Origin: JAYTQQ01 sp043784965
Lineage (GTDB): Bacteria > Bdellovibrionota > Bdellovibrionia > Bdellovibrionales > JAMPXM01
Length of the DNA: 20,827 nt
NCBI GenBank assembly: GCA_043784965.1
Contig: JAYVXS010000074.1
Span: forward strand, 1-20,827
Direction of reading: 5' to 3'
Shown: positions 1-7,877 of the stretch, in pieces
Layout of the letters: every line of letters begins with the position of its first letter
How positions within the stretch are numbered: the first letter of the stretch is position 1
Notes under the pieces: model-generated
The model's database searches: none
Told to the model about the DNA's origin: nothing
What the model saw: the letters and a program-made list of their open reading frames with translations, nothing else
Position numbers and translations under genes: made by a program

Positions 1-191
1 CTGCCTTTTCCCCATCTTGTTGTGTAACTAATTACAATCTGGGTTTAATTTTAAAAAAGGCCAGCTATCTTTTTAACTCTCATGAAATATCCGGGCTAAG
101 GCTCCTAGAGTCTAGACCACAAGCTATTATCACCACATAACTTTAAGAGTCTCAAGTAAAAGGCTGTTCTTGCATTGAGATAGCACATGAC

Positions 192-2813
192 TTGACCGCT
201 AGGCTCTTTTCACGGACTCTAAATTTCATACGAAAACGACCTCGGGAGTTAAATTTGATAGCGATCCCAAAATTTGAAGAATTATCAAAGGCTGATGCCG
301 GAGAACTACTACTGGATCGGTTTTTAAATTATGTTTCTGAAAAAGGCCTAAGTCTTTATTCGGCACAAGAAGAAGCCATTCTCTCACTTTTTTCTGGAGA
401 CAACGTCATTCTCAATACGCCGACGGGGAGTGGCAAAAGCCTTGTTGCTGAAGCATTGATTTATTCTTCAATTTCTCTTGGCAAAAAATCAGTCTATACC
501 TGTCCGATTAAAGCCTTGGTGAATGAGAAATTCTTGAATTTGTGCAGGCTTTTTGGCGCAGAAAATGTGGGTCTTGCGACTGGTGACGGAAGTGTCAATC
601 GCGACGCACCGATTCTATGTTGTACGGCCGAAATACTAGCTAATATGACTCTACATGAGGGCGCTCTTGCTAAAGTGAATGATATCGTCATGGATGAATT
701 TCACTACTACTCTGACCGTGAACGAGGAATGGCCTGGCAAGTTCCTTTGCTTGAGCTATCTGGTGCCCGGTTTTTATTGATGTCTGCGACACTTGGGGAT
801 ATGGATTTTTTCGCTGAAAAAATGAGTGCTCTCACCCATCGGTCAACACGTATAATCGTGGGTGGGGATCGTCCGGTGCCGCTTGAATTTGAGTATAGAT
901 CTGAGACTCATTTGCATGAAACAATTTTAGATTTAGTCAGTTCGGGTAGGGCTCCTATCTACTTGGTAAATTTCACGCAAAATCTTGCTGCCGATGAAGC
1001 GCAAAACTTAATGAGCATTGATTTCTTAACTAAAGAACAAAAAAAAGCAATATTAGAGCGCCTAAAAGAGATTTCATTTCGTTCACCTTATGGTAAAGAA
1101 CTTGCGCGCTTTTTAAAACACGGTGTGGGAGTGCATCATGCTGGTCTATTGCCAAAATATCGAATCTTAGTTGAGAAGCTCGCGCAAGAAGGACACTTAA
1201 AGGTGATATCGGGAACTGATACCTTGGGCGTCGGAGTTAATATTCCGATTCGCAGTGTACTACTAACCAAGCTTTGCAAATATGATGGAGAAAAAACAGC
1301 GATTCTGTCGAGTAGGGATTTTCATCAAATCTCCGGCCGGGCGGGGAGGAAGGGATTTGATGATCGGGGTTATATTATCTCCCAGGCGCCTGAGCACATA
1401 ATAGAAAATATAAAGCTTGAGAAAAAAGCAGCATTGAATCCGGCCAAAGCAAAAAAGATCGTCAAAGCGAAGCCGCCTGAAAAGGGCTTTGTTATTTGGT
1501 CAAAAGAGACTTTTCAAAAGCTAATTGCGTCTAAGCCTGAACCCTTGGTTTCTCGTTTTAAGGTTGATCATGCTTTGGTGCTTTCAGTTCTATCGAGAAA
1601 AAATGAAGACGGCTGTAGGGCTTTGCAAAAACTGATTCGCTTGAGTCACGAGACTGAGCCGAATAAGAAGAAGCATCGGCAAAGAGCCTTTGAGCTGTTT
1701 CGCTCACTTGTGGAGCGAAAAATTATTACTTTAAAGCCGCTTGCGGTTATGGTGGATTTGCAGCAAGACTTTTCACTTCATCAATCCCTCTCACTTTGGT
1801 TAATTGATACATTAAAGCTACTTAAGTCTGATAGTGAAAGCTACGCACTCGACGTTGTCACGCTCTGCGAGGCAATCGTTGAATCGCCTGATTTAATCCT
1901 ACGAAAGCAAACCGACAGAGTCAGGCAAGCCTTGTTTCTAAAACTTCGCGAAGAGGGTGTTGAGTTTGAAGAGCGCCAAGAAAAATTAGATGCCGTCGAG
2001 CATCCAAAGCCACTTCGTGATTTTATTTACTCAAGCTTTAATGAATGGTCAGATCGTCACCCCTGGGTAGGTGGTGAGAATATTAGGCCAAAGGCGATCG
2101 TCAGAGAAATGCTTGAAAATGGCTACGGTTTTGCAGACTATATTCGTGAATATGAATTGAGTCGTGCCGAAGGTGGATTGTTGCGCACGATCAATGAGGT
2201 TTTCAAAGTGCTTTCGCAGACCGTGCCAGATTCTTTTAAAAACGAAGAGCTAAAAGAAATCGAAGTTGAACTAGCTTTAATTATTCGCTCTGTCGACTCC
2301 TCTTTGCTTGAAGAGTGGGATCGCCTCAAATCTGATTTTGTCGGCCTTGGTGGTAAATCTGCAATTCAGCACTCAGAAAAGTTGGCACAAGAACGGGAAC
2401 AAGATTTACAGTCGGCTAGAGAGCGGGAGCAGGCGGCAAGAGCGGCTTTGCGAAGAAGATTGCGTGCTGAAATATTTAGGCTGTTGAGGGCTCTCGGGAC
2501 ATCTGATACCGAGGAGGCTTTAAATATTGTAATAGACTGGAAAGCTTTGAGCCTGACCCAATTGTCACTTTCAGTTGACGTGGATGCTGAGGCTGTAGAA
2601 ATTTCAGCTTGGAATGCGCCAAGTTTAGAGAAATTCTTGCGCGAGCTTAAAGATGCCGGATTTAGAGGAATTCGCACGGATTTAAAGGCCAGAGAGGCTA
2701 GCCTTTGCCAGTGGGATTTCTCTGAAAAAGGCATCCTTAAGCTTGAGCAAAAAATATTGGATCTGGAAACGGATTTGGTGGCGTTTTTAAAACTGACTGT
2801 TTTAACGAAGTAG
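192..2813 (+). CDS. Ski2-like DEAD/DEAH-box helicase with DUF3516-type C-terminus
   Basis: An ATP-dependent superfamily 2 nucleic-acid helicase, probably acting on RNA in the cytoplasm; the precise substrate is unknown. Visible motifs are Walker A TPTGSGKS (residues 76-83), motif Ia around TCPIKALVNEK (103-113), Walker B variant DEFH (168-171), SAT motif III (198-200) and motif VI QISGRAGRKG (379-388). The GVGVHHAGLLP and GTDTLGVGVNIP stretches between them are typical of the Ski2/Mtr4-like group. The remaining ~450 residues match the general layout of DUF3516 helicases, including a charged, coiled-coil-like stretch near residues 730-760. The start is uncertain. TTG at 192 has little Shine-Dalgarno support, while TTG at 255 (residue 22) has GGGAG five bases upstream and would remove only a basic leader. 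The gene is convergent with the SQR gene. No key helicase residue is missing. Family assignment is confident, function is not. Confidence 0.93.
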   Translation: MTARLFSRTLNFIRKRPRELNLIAIPKFEELSKADAGELLLDRFLNYVSEKGLSLYSAQEEAILSLFSGDNVILNTPTGSGKSLVAEALIYSSISLGKKSVYTCPIKALVNEKFLNLCRLFGAENVGLATGDGSVNRDAPILCCTAEILANMTLHEGALAKVNDIVMDEFHYYSDRERGMAWQVPLLELSGARFLLMSATLGDMDFFAEKMSALTHRSTRIIVGGDRPVPLEFEYRSETHLHETILDLVSSGRAPIYLVNFTQNLAADEAQNLMSIDFLTKEQKKAILERLKEISFRSPYGKELARFLKHGVGVHHAGLLPKYRILVEKLAQEGHLKVISGTDTLGVGVNIPIRSVLLTKLCKYDGEKTAILSSRDFHQISGRAGRKGFDDRGYIISQAPEHIIENIKLEKKAALNPAKAKKIVKAKPPEKGFVIWSKETFQKLIASKPEPLVSRFKVDHALVLSVLSRKNEDGCRALQKLIRLSHETEPNKKKHRQRAFELFRSLVERKIITLKPLAVMVDLQQDFSLHQSLSLWLIDTLKLLKSDSESYALDVVTLCEAIVESPDLILRKQTDRVRQALFLKLREEGVEFEERQEKLDAVEHPKPLRDFIYSSFNEWSDRHPWVGGENIRPKAIVREMLENGYGFADYIREYELSRAEGGLLRTINEVFKVLSQTVPDSFKNEELKEIEVELALIIRSVDSSLLEEWDRLKSDFVGLGGKSAIQHSEKLAQEREQDLQSAREREQAARAALRRRLRAEIFRLLRALGTSDTEEALNIVIDWKALSLTQLSLSVDVDAEAVEISAWNAPSLEKFLRELKDAGFRGIRTDLKAREASLCQWDFSEKGILKLEQKILDLETDLVAFLKLTVLTK

Positions 2814-2854
2814 CCATCAAATCATATTGGTTCTCTTAGAGCCTAAAACCTGAC

Positions 2855-4093
2855 TTACATTCTGCCTTTCATCATTCCTTGCCAATACATTCGCGGCAGT
2901 AAATTCTTTTTTAGAATCCACATGCTCCGGCGTTCTTTTGACATATCCATTGGGAAAGATGGCAAGAGTTTTCCGTCATAACCGAATTCAGCTAAGATAA
3001 CTTTGCCAATGCCGGTAATTAATGGGCAAGAAGAGTAGCCATCATATTTAGCCGTCGGCGGGCGCCCTGCCATTACAGCTAGAATATTTTGCGCAACAAC
3101 TGGAGCTTGCTTTCGAATGGCAGCGCCAGTTTTAGAGTTAGGTACTCCAGTGACGTCGCCAATGCCAAAAATATTTGCAAAGTCACTATGCTGAAGTGTC
3201 GTTTGGTCAACCTTTAGCCAGCCAGTTTGTGGTCCGGCGGTAAAAGCAAGGCCCGACTCACGTACATAATCATGAGCACTCATTGGAGGTACGACATGCA
3301 ATAGATCGTAAGAGAGAGTTATGCTTTCGGTTTTGGTTTCAATTTTACCTTCAACATTCAATTCGCTCGATTTTTCAAAGATGGCCAATTTTTTATCAGC
3401 TATAACTTCAAGCAATTTGTGTGAATATTTAACTTCAATTTGTTTGCGCTTTGCGACTTCATTGAGTGATTTGGCAAAGAGCGGGACTCCAAAAATGACC
3501 TTTCCTGCTACAGTAAAAGTGATTTTTGTGTGTTGACGGGCACCATTTTTTCTAAAAATATCGTCAGCTAAGTACATGATTTTCTGTGGTGCCCCAGCGC
3601 ATTTTATTGGCACCGGCGGCATGACAAATATTGCTTCGCCGCCCTTAAAATTTTGGATCATTTCTGCTGTAGTCTCTGCATCCTTGTATTGATATATACT
3701 ACAAAGACCATTTTTTCCTAGGTTGCCTTCAATCCCTTTGATCTTTTGAAAATCAAGTTTAAGTCCCGTTGCCACAATGAGGTAGTCATAAGTCAGTTGC
3801 GCGCTTGATCCGCAGACTACTTTTTTTGCAATCGGATCAACTTTTATCACCGAGTCCTTAAACCACTTAATGCCAACAGGGATCACGTCTTGCATACGCC
3901 GCGCGGTGGTTTCTTTTTTTACCAGTCCCGCGCCTACCAATGTCCACAAAGGCTGGTAGTAGTGAGTTTCAGAGGGTTCAATGAGGGCAATGTTTTCGGC
4001 GCCCAACGACTTTTTGAGGCGTGCTGCAAGCGAGGTACCGCCGCTACCGGCACCAAGTATTAAAAGCTTAAAATGAGTTTTAGTGTCTTTCAT
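2855..4093 (-). CDS. sqr: Type II sulfide:quinone oxidoreductase (FAD-dependent)
   Basis: Oxidises sulfide and passes electrons to the membrane quinone pool; usually a monotopic membrane flavoprotein. The N-terminal dinucleotide-binding motif GAGSGG is at residues 14-19, and a second FAD-contact motif, FGIGDVTGVPNSK, is at about 309-321. The two redox cysteines of the type II (mitochondrial SQRDL-like) group are recognisable: Cys165 in PIKCAGAPQKIMYL and Cys356 in SSCPLITG. Other strongly matching pieces are LHVVPPMSAHD, LILGAG and the C-terminal SKERRSMW...YW segment. Length (412 aa) is normal. An extra Cys131 lies near the region where three-cysteine type I enzymes place theirs, but the surrounding sequence is type II. 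The ATG at 4093 has GGAG about five bases upstream on the minus strand. The gene is divergent from the VWA lipoprotein gene across a 204-nt spacer. No partner gene (persulfide dioxygenase, rhodanese) is adjacent, so its likely role is sulfide detoxification or respiration on its own. Confidence 0.93.
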   Translation of the reverse strand: MKDTKTHFKLLILGAGSGGTSLAARLKKSLGAENIALIEPSETHYYQPLWTLVGAGLVKKETTARRMQDVIPVGIKWFKDSVIKVDPIAKKVVCGSSAQLTYDYLIVATGLKLDFQKIKGIEGNLGKNGLCSIYQYKDAETTAEMIQNFKGGEAIFVMPPVPIKCAGAPQKIMYLADDIFRKNGARQHTKITFTVAGKVIFGVPLFAKSLNEVAKRKQIEVKYSHKLLEVIADKKLAIFEKSSELNVEGKIETKTESITLSYDLLHVVPPMSAHDYVRESGLAFTAGPQTGWLKVDQTTLQHSDFANIFGIGDVTGVPNSKTGAAIRKQAPVVAQNILAVMAGRPPTAKYDGYSSCPLITGIGKVILAEFGYDGKLLPSFPMDMSKERRSMWILKKNLLPRMYWQGMMKGRM

Positions 4094-4297
4094 ATAATCT
4101 CCGGTAGCATCTGGCTAATATTTAGAAACTAGGCTAGTCCAATATTATTGAAACAGCAACGACGTTTTTAATTAGATCGAATTCTTTAGAAACCAGGGGC
4201 GATTTGAATTTTATATGCGACGATGTTCCAGTTTAAAATTGTAACTATTTTAACCTGAGTTGGTTTGAGCAGAGTCTTTCTCACGAGGGGAAGGCCA

Positions 4298-5158
4298 ATG
4301 AAAATTTTCTGGATAACAATAGTTTTTTCGTTCTTAGCATGTACCAAAGTTGACTTTACCACAAAGGACTCTACTTCGAGTCAGCAAGTTGAGTCTCCCT
4401 TGCCGGCGCCGGTTGCTCAGCCGACACCGGTTATTTCGCTTCCTCAACCTACGGCGACGCCGGTGAAATGTGTCGATACGATTGAGCAAACCACAGATAA
4501 TTTACGAATTATTTTTATGGTCGATAATTCTGGATCAACTCTTGATACCGATCTGAATCAAATAATTCGCGCCCAAACCATTGAGAATTTTTTAACCAAG
4601 TATGGAGCCAAAACCAACTTCAGTTATAGTTTTGGATTTTTTGATGACGATACCTATGTCTTCAATATTGCGAATCAAAAATTTGTGAATGCTACGAGAA
4701 AGGGCCTGCCTCCGAATGTTTTTGGCGATAGCGGTGATCTTGCTCAAGCATTGAGGCTTTTTTCTAAAGTAAGAGGCTTTGGCGGAACCAACTATGGTCA
4801 GGCAGTTGATGCAGTTAAAGATATGATCAATCAAGATCACAAAAGTAAGATTTCATGGAATTATGTTTTGGTTTTTATGTCAGATGGTCAGCCCTCAGAT
4901 ATTTCAGCGCCGGTTGCGGAACATTTGAAATCAATGATTGAGCTTGTCATGAATGCAGCAGTCAAAAGATCAGCGCTCGCTACTGCCAGCATGGTATTAT
5001 TTGATCCGGCCGAGGATGCTCAATATGCATCAAGTAAAAGAAATTTAAGCGCCATGGCAGAACAGGGGAAGGGGCAGTTTTTTGACACCAATTTTCCGCC
5101 GGCGGGAGGTCTTGCTATTGATGATATCATTTCAGTGCCCGGTAAGAAATGCGATTGA
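4298..5158 (+). CDS. VWA-domain lipoprotein
   Basis: A predicted lipid-anchored envelope protein with a von Willebrand factor A domain, a metal-dependent protein-binding fold. The ATG at 4298 is preferred over an upstream in-frame TTG at 4265, because GAGGGGAAGG lies just before it and it places a compact signal peptide with lipobox SFLAC (Cys15) at the N-terminus. Residues 32-56 are a Pro/Thr/Ala-rich linker. The VWA domain runs from about 68 to 283. It has a complete MIDAS set: D76-x-S78-x-S80 in VDNSGST, a Thr in GGTNY (164) and Asp196 in MSDGQPS. Cys58 and Cys285 sit at the two ends of the VWA domain and could form a clasping disulfide. The gene stands alone: 204 nt from the divergent SQR gene and 271 nt before the diguanylate cyclase. 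Its ligand cannot be read from the sequence. Confidence 0.88.
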   Translation: MKIFWITIVFSFLACTKVDFTTKDSTSSQQVESPLPAPVAQPTPVISLPQPTATPVKCVDTIEQTTDNLRIIFMVDNSGSTLDTDLNQIIRAQTIENFLTKYGAKTNFSYSFGFFDDDTYVFNIANQKFVNATRKGLPPNVFGDSGDLAQALRLFSKVRGFGGTNYGQAVDAVKDMINQDHKSKISWNYVLVFMSDGQPSDISAPVAEHLKSMIELVMNAAVKRSALATASMVLFDPAEDAQYASSKRNLSAMAEQGKGQFFDTNFPPAGGLAIDDIISVPGKKCD

Positions 5159-5176
5159 AGTTAGTCTCAGATGTTT

Positions 5177-5256
5177 GCGTGAGCGGGTTCAGTTTTGGGG
5201 CAGCTGCGACTGAATTCGGTTTTGCTTTTTAAATCTCGGTCTTGGGCGGGCTGTTT
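5177..5256 (-). repeat. Intergenic repeat element, copy C (inverted)
   Basis: The reverse complement of this stretch aligns with copies at 6536-6619 and 20389-20470. The best-conserved part is the core around CAGCTGCCCC (GGGGCAGCTG on the plus strand, 5197-5206), which is shared with the 20.4-kb copy together with the AAAAC and CAGTC flanks. The small hairpin position is ACTGA-AT-TCGGT on the plus strand (5209-5220). It pairs there with one G-T wobble, but in the element's own orientation that pair is a C-A mismatch. This is the most diverged copy. It begins about 18 nt after the stop codon of the VWA lipoprotein gene and points leftwards. Function unknown. Confidence 0.5.
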
Positions 5257-5263
5257 TGATTTC

Positions 5264-5319
5264 TGCCGCGGCACCTGAAACAAGGGTGCCGGCCTCACTT
5301 CCCCTGAGCTCGTGCGGCA
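5264..5319 (+). other. Potential three-stem structured RNA element
   Basis: Nested inverted repeats stand out from the AT-richer background. The outer stem is TGCCGC (5264-5269) with GCGGCA (5314-5319). The inner stem is GGCACC (5270-5275) with GGTGCC (5285-5290), enclosing nine bases. A weak third stem, CTCA...TGAG, lies between them. Together these could fold as a three-way junction about 110 nt upstream of the diguanylate cyclase start. I could not match it to any riboswitch class I know, including c-di-GMP-I. It could also be a decaying terminator of the VWA gene (TTTTAAT follows the outer stem) or part of a larger repeat. Confidence 0.3.
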
Positions 5320-5429
5320 TCGCTTTTAATCCGAGTTAACTGTTTTACTGTCCATGAACCCAGACCTTCGTCTATTGATCTTTACACAAAAGCAACCGAA
5401 GCATTCTATTATAATATGGGAGGCCATGA

Positions 5430-6527
5430 ATGAAGCTTTGGATGTCAAATCTCCTCGACCAATTGGGCTTAACTATTGAATCAAAAGAGAAGTCGGTGCC
5501 GCTTTCAGAAGAGCACGCAACGATTCTTTATTTGATTGATGTTTACAATCGCCATCTCTTTCAAATTGATCAGCATCCCATCAGAAAAGTACGCGCAACT
5601 CTTGATGCGTTCTCTAAAGAACTAGTTCAGGTTGATGCAAAGAAATCTCATGAAGATGTATTGTTTCGCTTTAGGCAGTGGTTTTCAAGCTATCGCACAG
5701 AAGAACATGGTTATATTCAAAACACCTTTGAGGATTTTAAGGGCATCATTTGGGATTTTGCAGACCAACTTGCCGAAGAGCTCAGTGTCGAAAAGAAGAA
5801 AGACGAAACCGTAAATTTAAGTCTCAATCTGCTTCGTGAAGCTGTTGAGAGCAATTCGATTGACGCCTTAAGAGCAAGGTCTAGAGAGTTCATCAATCTT
5901 TATATTGATACCCATGCTCAGAAGGATGAGCGAAGACAAAAGAGAATTAAATCCATTCGAAAAAATTTGACGACCATTAAGAAACAACTCTCTGAAGCAC
6001 ATAAAGCTGTCAACTTAGATCATCTCACCGGAGCGTTCAATCGTCGAAGCTTCGATGAACAAGCTAAACGCTGCAAAACAATATTCGAAATTTCTGAAAA
6101 CCCAGTATCAATGATTGTCCTTGATATTGATTTTTTCAAAAGAATCAATGATAGCTATGGACATGATATCGGCGATTTCGTTTTAAAAGAATTTGTTCAC
6201 CTTTTGAATGAAGTATTTTCTCGACCAGAAGATATGGTTTGCCGAATTGGTGGAGAAGAATTTGCGGTACTGCTTCCGGGTTTTGCGCTTGAACACGCCA
6301 TTAAGAAGGCAGAAGAAGCAATTCATCGAATTCGAAAAGATATACTAGTTCATGGCGAGCTAAAGATTGCATTCACTGCTTCTATGGGTATCGCACAGCT
6401 CCTGATTAATGAGTCAGTCGATCAATGGTTAAAGAGAGCTGATACTGCTCTATATGCTTCAAAGCATAATGGCCGAGATCAGCTCACTGTGGCTCAGTTG
6501 GCAGTTGTCTCAGAACGAGTCGCATAA
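5430..6527 (+). CDS. Diguanylate cyclase (GGDEF) with helical N-terminal domain
   Basis: Makes the second messenger c-di-GMP from two GTP. The GGDEF domain spans about residues 195-355. It opens with NLDHLTGAFNRRSF, has the substrate/metal segment VLDIDFFKRINDSYGHDIGD (230-249) and carries the active-site loop GGEEF at 274-278. An RxxD inhibitory I-site (RPED, 265-268) lies exactly five residues before the loop, so product feedback inhibition is expected. Residues 1-190 are all helical in appearance, with a charged coiled coil at about 160-192 leading into the cyclase. This resembles the 'DGC coil' type of cytoplasmic N-terminus; there is no transmembrane segment. The ATG at 5430 is preceded by GGGAGG at a usable distance. 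An overlapping ATG at 5426 in another frame stops after 17 codons. The gene is bracketed by two outward-pointing copies of the intergenic repeat. The signal it senses is unknown. Confidence 0.93.
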   Translation: MKLWMSNLLDQLGLTIESKEKSVPLSEEHATILYLIDVYNRHLFQIDQHPIRKVRATLDAFSKELVQVDAKKSHEDVLFRFRQWFSSYRTEEHGYIQNTFEDFKGIIWDFADQLAEELSVEKKKDETVNLSLNLLREAVESNSIDALRARSREFINLYIDTHAQKDERRQKRIKSIRKNLTTIKKQLSEAHKAVNLDHLTGAFNRRSFDEQAKRCKTIFEISENPVSMIVLDIDFFKRINDSYGHDIGDFVLKEFVHLLNEVFSRPEDMVCRIGGEEFAVLLPGFALEHAIKKAEEAIHRIRKDILVHGELKIAFTASMGIAQLLINESVDQWLKRADTALYASKHNGRDQLTVAQLAVVSERVA

Positions 6528-6838
6528 TTTTTATCGACTGACCCACCCATAACTGCAGCCGAAACCGAAAAACCGAAATCGGTCGTGGCTGGCGCTAAAC
6601 TGTTTCTAAGCGGCTCGCCATGATTGGATCAACCAAACCAAGCGAGGGCTTATCAAGTGTTTGAAAGTTTGACATCGTCAACTTCAAGTCAATAATTCTA
6701 AAAACTAAAATGCTGTCTCAAGATTTTCGCTGTTCGAAATTTCACTGACAGTGTCTTGAGTTTGCCAGCCCCATTCGATTTTATCCCATCTAGAGCATGA
6801 CCTGAAATTGCATTGAGCCTCAGCAAGGAGGTTCAATA
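6528..6838. other. Intergenic region between diguanylate cyclase and S8 protease genes
   Basis: A 311-nt gap. It contains repeat copy B (6536-6619). Further on there is a 7-bp inverted repeat CTCAAGA (6717-6723)/TCTTGAG (6754-6760) whose right arm abuts a short palindrome CACTG-A-CAGTG (6743-6753). This could be a regulatory site or hairpin ahead of the protease gene. A strong Shine-Dalgarno AAGGAGG (6825-6831) lies seven bases before the protease ATG. I see no convincing coding frame or clear promoter boxes. Confidence 0.5.
6536..6619 (+). repeat. Intergenic repeat element, copy B
   Basis: It begins nine bases after the diguanylate cyclase stop codon. It shares ACTGACCCACC, ATAAC and CCGAAACCGAAAAAC with the copy at 20.4 kb, and further downstream GCTG, AAAC and CTAA in the same order. 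The small hairpin is ACCGA-AA-TCGGT (6572-6583). Compared with ACTGC-AA-GCAGT in the 20.4-kb copy, two base pairs differ and both are compensated. This suggests that the structure, in RNA or single-stranded DNA, is what is maintained. Confidence 0.55.
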
Positions 6839-7876
6839 ATGAACTTGAAATATCAAAATATGTTAATCAATTTATGTGGGGTAATCTCAATGCTGGGAGG
6901 AGTTGAGAGGTCAGAGGCAATTTCTTTTTCTCAGAACGAGTTTTTACCAATAGTAGCGGTGATTGATACGGGGGTGGATATTCATCATCCTATTTTAAGA
7001 GATCAGATCTGGTCTAATCCTGGAGAGATTGGAAAGGATTCTCTTGGGCGCAATAAATCCTTCAATCAAATTGATGATGAAGCCAATGGCTATATCGACG
7101 ATGTCCATGGTTGGAATTTTTTAGCTAACAATAATAACATTGGGGATCGAATTGGTCATGGAACTCACGTCGCAGGTATTATCATTTCTCATAGCATCTC
7201 CCATAGCATCTCCCATAGCATTTCCCAGAGTAAAAATCTGCTCAATTCAAGAAGGCCAGAGAATGTTTCAAGACATGCGCCGGTTAAATTGATGGTGCTT
7301 AAATTTTTTGACCGGGGCGCTTCAGGAGAAAAGGTGCTGCTGGCAACGGCCAAAGCTATTGAATATGCCACTAAGATGAATGCAAGCTACATCAACTACT
7401 CTGCTGGGGGCAGGGCCCCTTCAGCGCCAGAGTATCAGGCTTTATTAAAGGCTAAAACTGCTAAGATCATGGTGATTGCGGCTGCCGGAAACGAGCATGC
7501 CGACAATGATCTCTTGCCGTTTTTTCCGGCGAGTTATCATTTGTCAAATATCACGGCAGTAGCGGCTACTGACGCCGATGGCAGGCTTTTGTCGACCAGC
7601 AACTTCGGCAAGCGCACTGTTGCAGAGCATGCTCCCGGCAAAGATATTTGGTCCAGTTTGCCAGGCGGTAAGATGGGTAAAATGTCAGGAACTTCTCAGG
7701 CGACAGCTGCTATTACGGCTAAAATGATTTTAGAAAGATTTCATTTAGCTGCAATTGAGAGGAGCGAAGAAGAGATTGAAAAACTCTTCAATCGTGAAAT
7801 GCGACGCAATCATCCGGATGCGAGATTGACCGATATGAATCTACGCGAACCACTATTTATTCAAGAATTAAATTAG
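6839..7876 (+). CDS. Subtilisin-like S8 family serine protease, exported
   Basis: A serine endopeptidase of the subtilase fold. The catalytic triad is complete: Asp43 in AVIDTGVD, His110 in GHGTHVAG and Ser286 in MSGTSQATA. The oxyanion-hole Asn218 is in AAAGNEH. Residues 1-27 form a weak hydrophobic leader (ending RSEA), suggesting export. There is hardly any space for a separate propeptide before the catalytic domain, so it would be a single-domain enzyme without the usual inhibitory pro-region. Directly after the catalytic His block, residues 117-131 are a Ser/His/Ile repeat (ISHS units) encoded by a 12-nt tandem repeat. Length (345 aa) is modest for the family. The start at 6839 is set by a near-perfect AAGGAGG seven bases upstream. 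It is convergent with the DUF1275 gene, whose stop is two bases away. The substrate is unknown. Confidence 0.92.
   Translation: MNLKYQNMLINLCGVISMLGGVERSEAISFSQNEFLPIVAVIDTGVDIHHPILRDQIWSNPGEIGKDSLGRNKSFNQIDDEANGYIDDVHGWNFLANNNNIGDRIGHGTHVAGIIISHSISHSISHSISQSKNLLNSRRPENVSRHAPVKLMVLKFFDRGASGEKVLLATAKAIEYATKMNASYINYSAGGRAPSAPEYQALLKAKTAKIMVIAAAGNEHADNDLLPFFPASYHLSNITAVAATDADGRLLSTSNFGKRTVAEHAPGKDIWSSLPGGKMGKMSGTSQATAAITAKMILERFHLAAIERSEEEIEKLFNREMRRNHPDARLTDMNLREPLFIQELN
7184..7231 (+). repeat. 12-nt tandem repeat inside the protease gene
   Basis: Four consecutive 12-nt units of the form ATCTCCCATAGC. The two central units are identical and the outer ones differ at a few positions. It is in frame and encodes repeating I-S-H-S tetrapeptides (protein residues 116-131). 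A unit length divisible by three means copy-number changes would lengthen or shorten the loop without breaking the frame. Confidence 0.8.
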
Positions 7877-7877
7877 T

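Noticed and set aside
105..115. Short palindrome CTAGAGTCTAG upstream of the helicase gene
   Set aside because: Too short to separate from chance and not linked to other signals.
4094..4297. Divergent promoter region between the SQR and VWA genes
   Set aside because: Must contain promoters, but I could not identify convincing -35/-10 boxes or an operator, so none is annotated.
5264..5319. c-di-GMP riboswitch upstream of the diguanylate cyclase gene
   Set aside because: The stems do not match the GEMM-I or GEMM-II consensus as I know them; kept only as an unassigned structured element.
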